Source of the DNA: Paludibacteraceae bacterium
GTDB taxonomy: Bacteria > Bacteroidota > Bacteroidia > Bacteroidales > Paludibacteraceae
Reading direction: 5' to 3'
Assembly: GCA_016292775.1 (NCBI GenBank)
Contig: JAEDFN010000030.1
Coordinates: 1-22,789, forward strand
DNA length: 22,789 nt
Shown here: positions 22,168-22,789 of the stretch, piece after piece
Numbering within the stretch: the stretch's first letter is position 1
Layout of the letters: each line of letters begins with the position of its first letter
Translations under genes and position numbers: made by a program
The notes under the pieces: model-generated
Seen by the model: only the letters and a program-made list of their open reading frames with translations
What the model was told of the DNA's origin: nothing
Database searches by the model: none

Positions 22168-22668
22168 ATGGCAACAAAATATCACAATTTATCGGAATAC
22201 AACCCGGAAGATTTACCAAAAAAAGAGGAATTAATAGATACAAGAATAGCTATAATAGCAGCAGATTGGAATAGTGACATAACCTATGCACTACGTGATG
22301 GAGCATACGATGCATTAATAGAGAATGGAATTCGAGAAAAAAACGTAGAAATTTTTCATGTTCCGGGAGCATTTGAACTCACATACGCGGCATCAAAGCT
22401 TGCAAAAACACAAAAATTTGACGCAATAATAGCAATCGGATGCGTTATTCAAGGCGACACACCACACTTTACATACGTATGTGAAGGGGTGACACAAGGA
22501 ATAACCGAGCTTAACTTAAAGGGAGATATACCCGTAATTTTCAGCGTATTAACTACCAATACCAAGCAGCAAGCAATAGACCGAGCAGGAGGTTGTTTAG
22601 GTAACAAAGGCATAGAAGGAGCGATTACAGCAATAAAAATGATAAAAAGATTTGGTGGAATAAAATAA
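22168..22668 (+). CDS. ribH: 6,7-dimethyl-8-ribityllumazine synthase
   Basis: The 166-residue protein shows the lumazine synthase motifs: ADWNSDIT for the aromatic ring site, VPGAFELTYAA, AIGCVIQGDTPHFTYVCEGVTQGI with the catalytic His, and TTNTKQQAIDRAGG for phosphate binding. It condenses the ribityl-pyrimidine with dihydroxybutanone phosphate, the second-last step of riboflavin synthesis, and forms a 60-mer or pentamer in the cytoplasm. Length is normal. The family's usual ERAGG is DRAGG here, a mild change. It has no promoter visible of its own, since the TPR-gene terminator ends 17 nt upstream. The tRNA-Tyr promoter -33 box overlaps its 3' end. Confidence 0.96.
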   Translation: MATKYHNLSEYNPEDLPKKEELIDTRIAIIAADWNSDITYALRDGAYDALIENGIREKNVEIFHVPGAFELTYAASKLAKTQKFDAIIAIGCVIQGDTPHFTYVCEGVTQGITELNLKGDIPVIFSVLTTNTKQQAIDRAGGCLGNKGIEGAITAIKMIKRFGGIK

Positions 22669-22682
22669 TTGTTGTAACTTTG
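22651..22682 (+). promoter_or_regulatory. Predicted tRNA-Tyr promoter (TTTG, 20 nt, TAACTTTG)
   Basis: A -33 TTTG (22651-22654) lies inside the last codons of ribH and a -7 TAACTTTG (22675-22682) follows after 20 nt, an exact two-box match. The start would fall near 22689, 15 nt before the tRNA. Confidence 0.75.
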
Positions 22683-22703
22683 CAGTCGCAAAAGGGAAAC
22701 AAA

Positions 22704-22786
22704 GGGCAGTTACCAGAGTGGCCAAATGGGGCTGACTGTAACTCAGCTGTCTTTCGACTTCGGTGGTTCGAATCCATCACTGCCCA
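22704..22786 (+). tRNA. tRNA-Tyr (anticodon GTA)
   Basis: A class II cloverleaf: acceptor GGGCAGT/ACTGCCC, anticodon stem GCTGA/TCAGC with loop CTGTAAC, a long variable arm and T-loop TTCGAAT. The discriminator base is A and no CCA is encoded. The gene is complete, ending three bases before the window edge. Confidence 0.95.
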
Positions 22787-22789
22787 CTT

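Noticed and set aside
1..22789. Defence system, prophage, insertion sequence, CRISPR array or toxin-antitoxin pair
   Set aside because: All gene-sized regions are accounted for by core genes, and no transposase, integrase, regularly spaced repeat array or terminal inverted repeat was seen.

Overview
The window is an AT-rich stretch of core chromosome from a member of the Bacteroidetes, most likely Bacteroidales. Four things point there: the gliding-type lipoprotein GldH in an operon with holB and a PSP1 (RicT-type) gene; a DUF3078 outer-membrane-type protein; near absence of Shine-Dalgarno sequences; and repeated use of the Bacteroidetes promoter pattern (-33 TTTG, 19-20 nt spacer, -7 TAnnTTTG). 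Perfect two-box promoters precede gyrB, holB, a three-tRNA operon and tRNA-Tyr. The order-level call is an inference; Flavobacteriia cannot be excluded from sequence reading alone.

Layout. (1) 1-134: the last codons of folK (+), entering from the left edge. (2) 293-8915: a minus-strand block, read right to left: two half-size chromate transporters, tcdA and lolD in a tight run; then an acyltransferase with its own promoter; a POT-family peptide transporter ending in a clear terminator; then hflX overlapping a DUF3078 gene by ATGA. (3) 9096-13569: a plus-strand block: gyrB, dnaN, a strong terminator, then prmC and recX overlapping by ATGA. (4) 13635-18030: a minus-strand block: a tRNA-Gly/Leu/Leu operon with promoter and terminator, then holB, ricT-like PSP1, gldH and trmB as one operon from a perfect promoter. 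(5) 18343-22789: a plus-strand block: glnS, a PLP aminotransferase, a membrane-anchored TPR protein, ribH and a complete tRNA-Tyr at the right edge.

Functional theme. Most genes serve replication (gyrB, dnaN, holB), translation and tRNA biology (glnS, prmC, trmB, tcdA, hflX, four tRNAs), cofactor synthesis (folK, ribH) and the envelope (lolD, gldH, DUF3078 protein, acyltransferase). No mobile element, prophage, CRISPR array, defence locus or toxin-antitoxin pair is visible. I did not find a new biological system. The best points for a second look are a terminator whose T-run ends directly at the prmC start codon, a similar terminator before ribH, shared sequence in two terminator hairpins, the altered ExxER motif of the peptide transporter, and the gyrB-dnaN adjacency without dnaA or recF.
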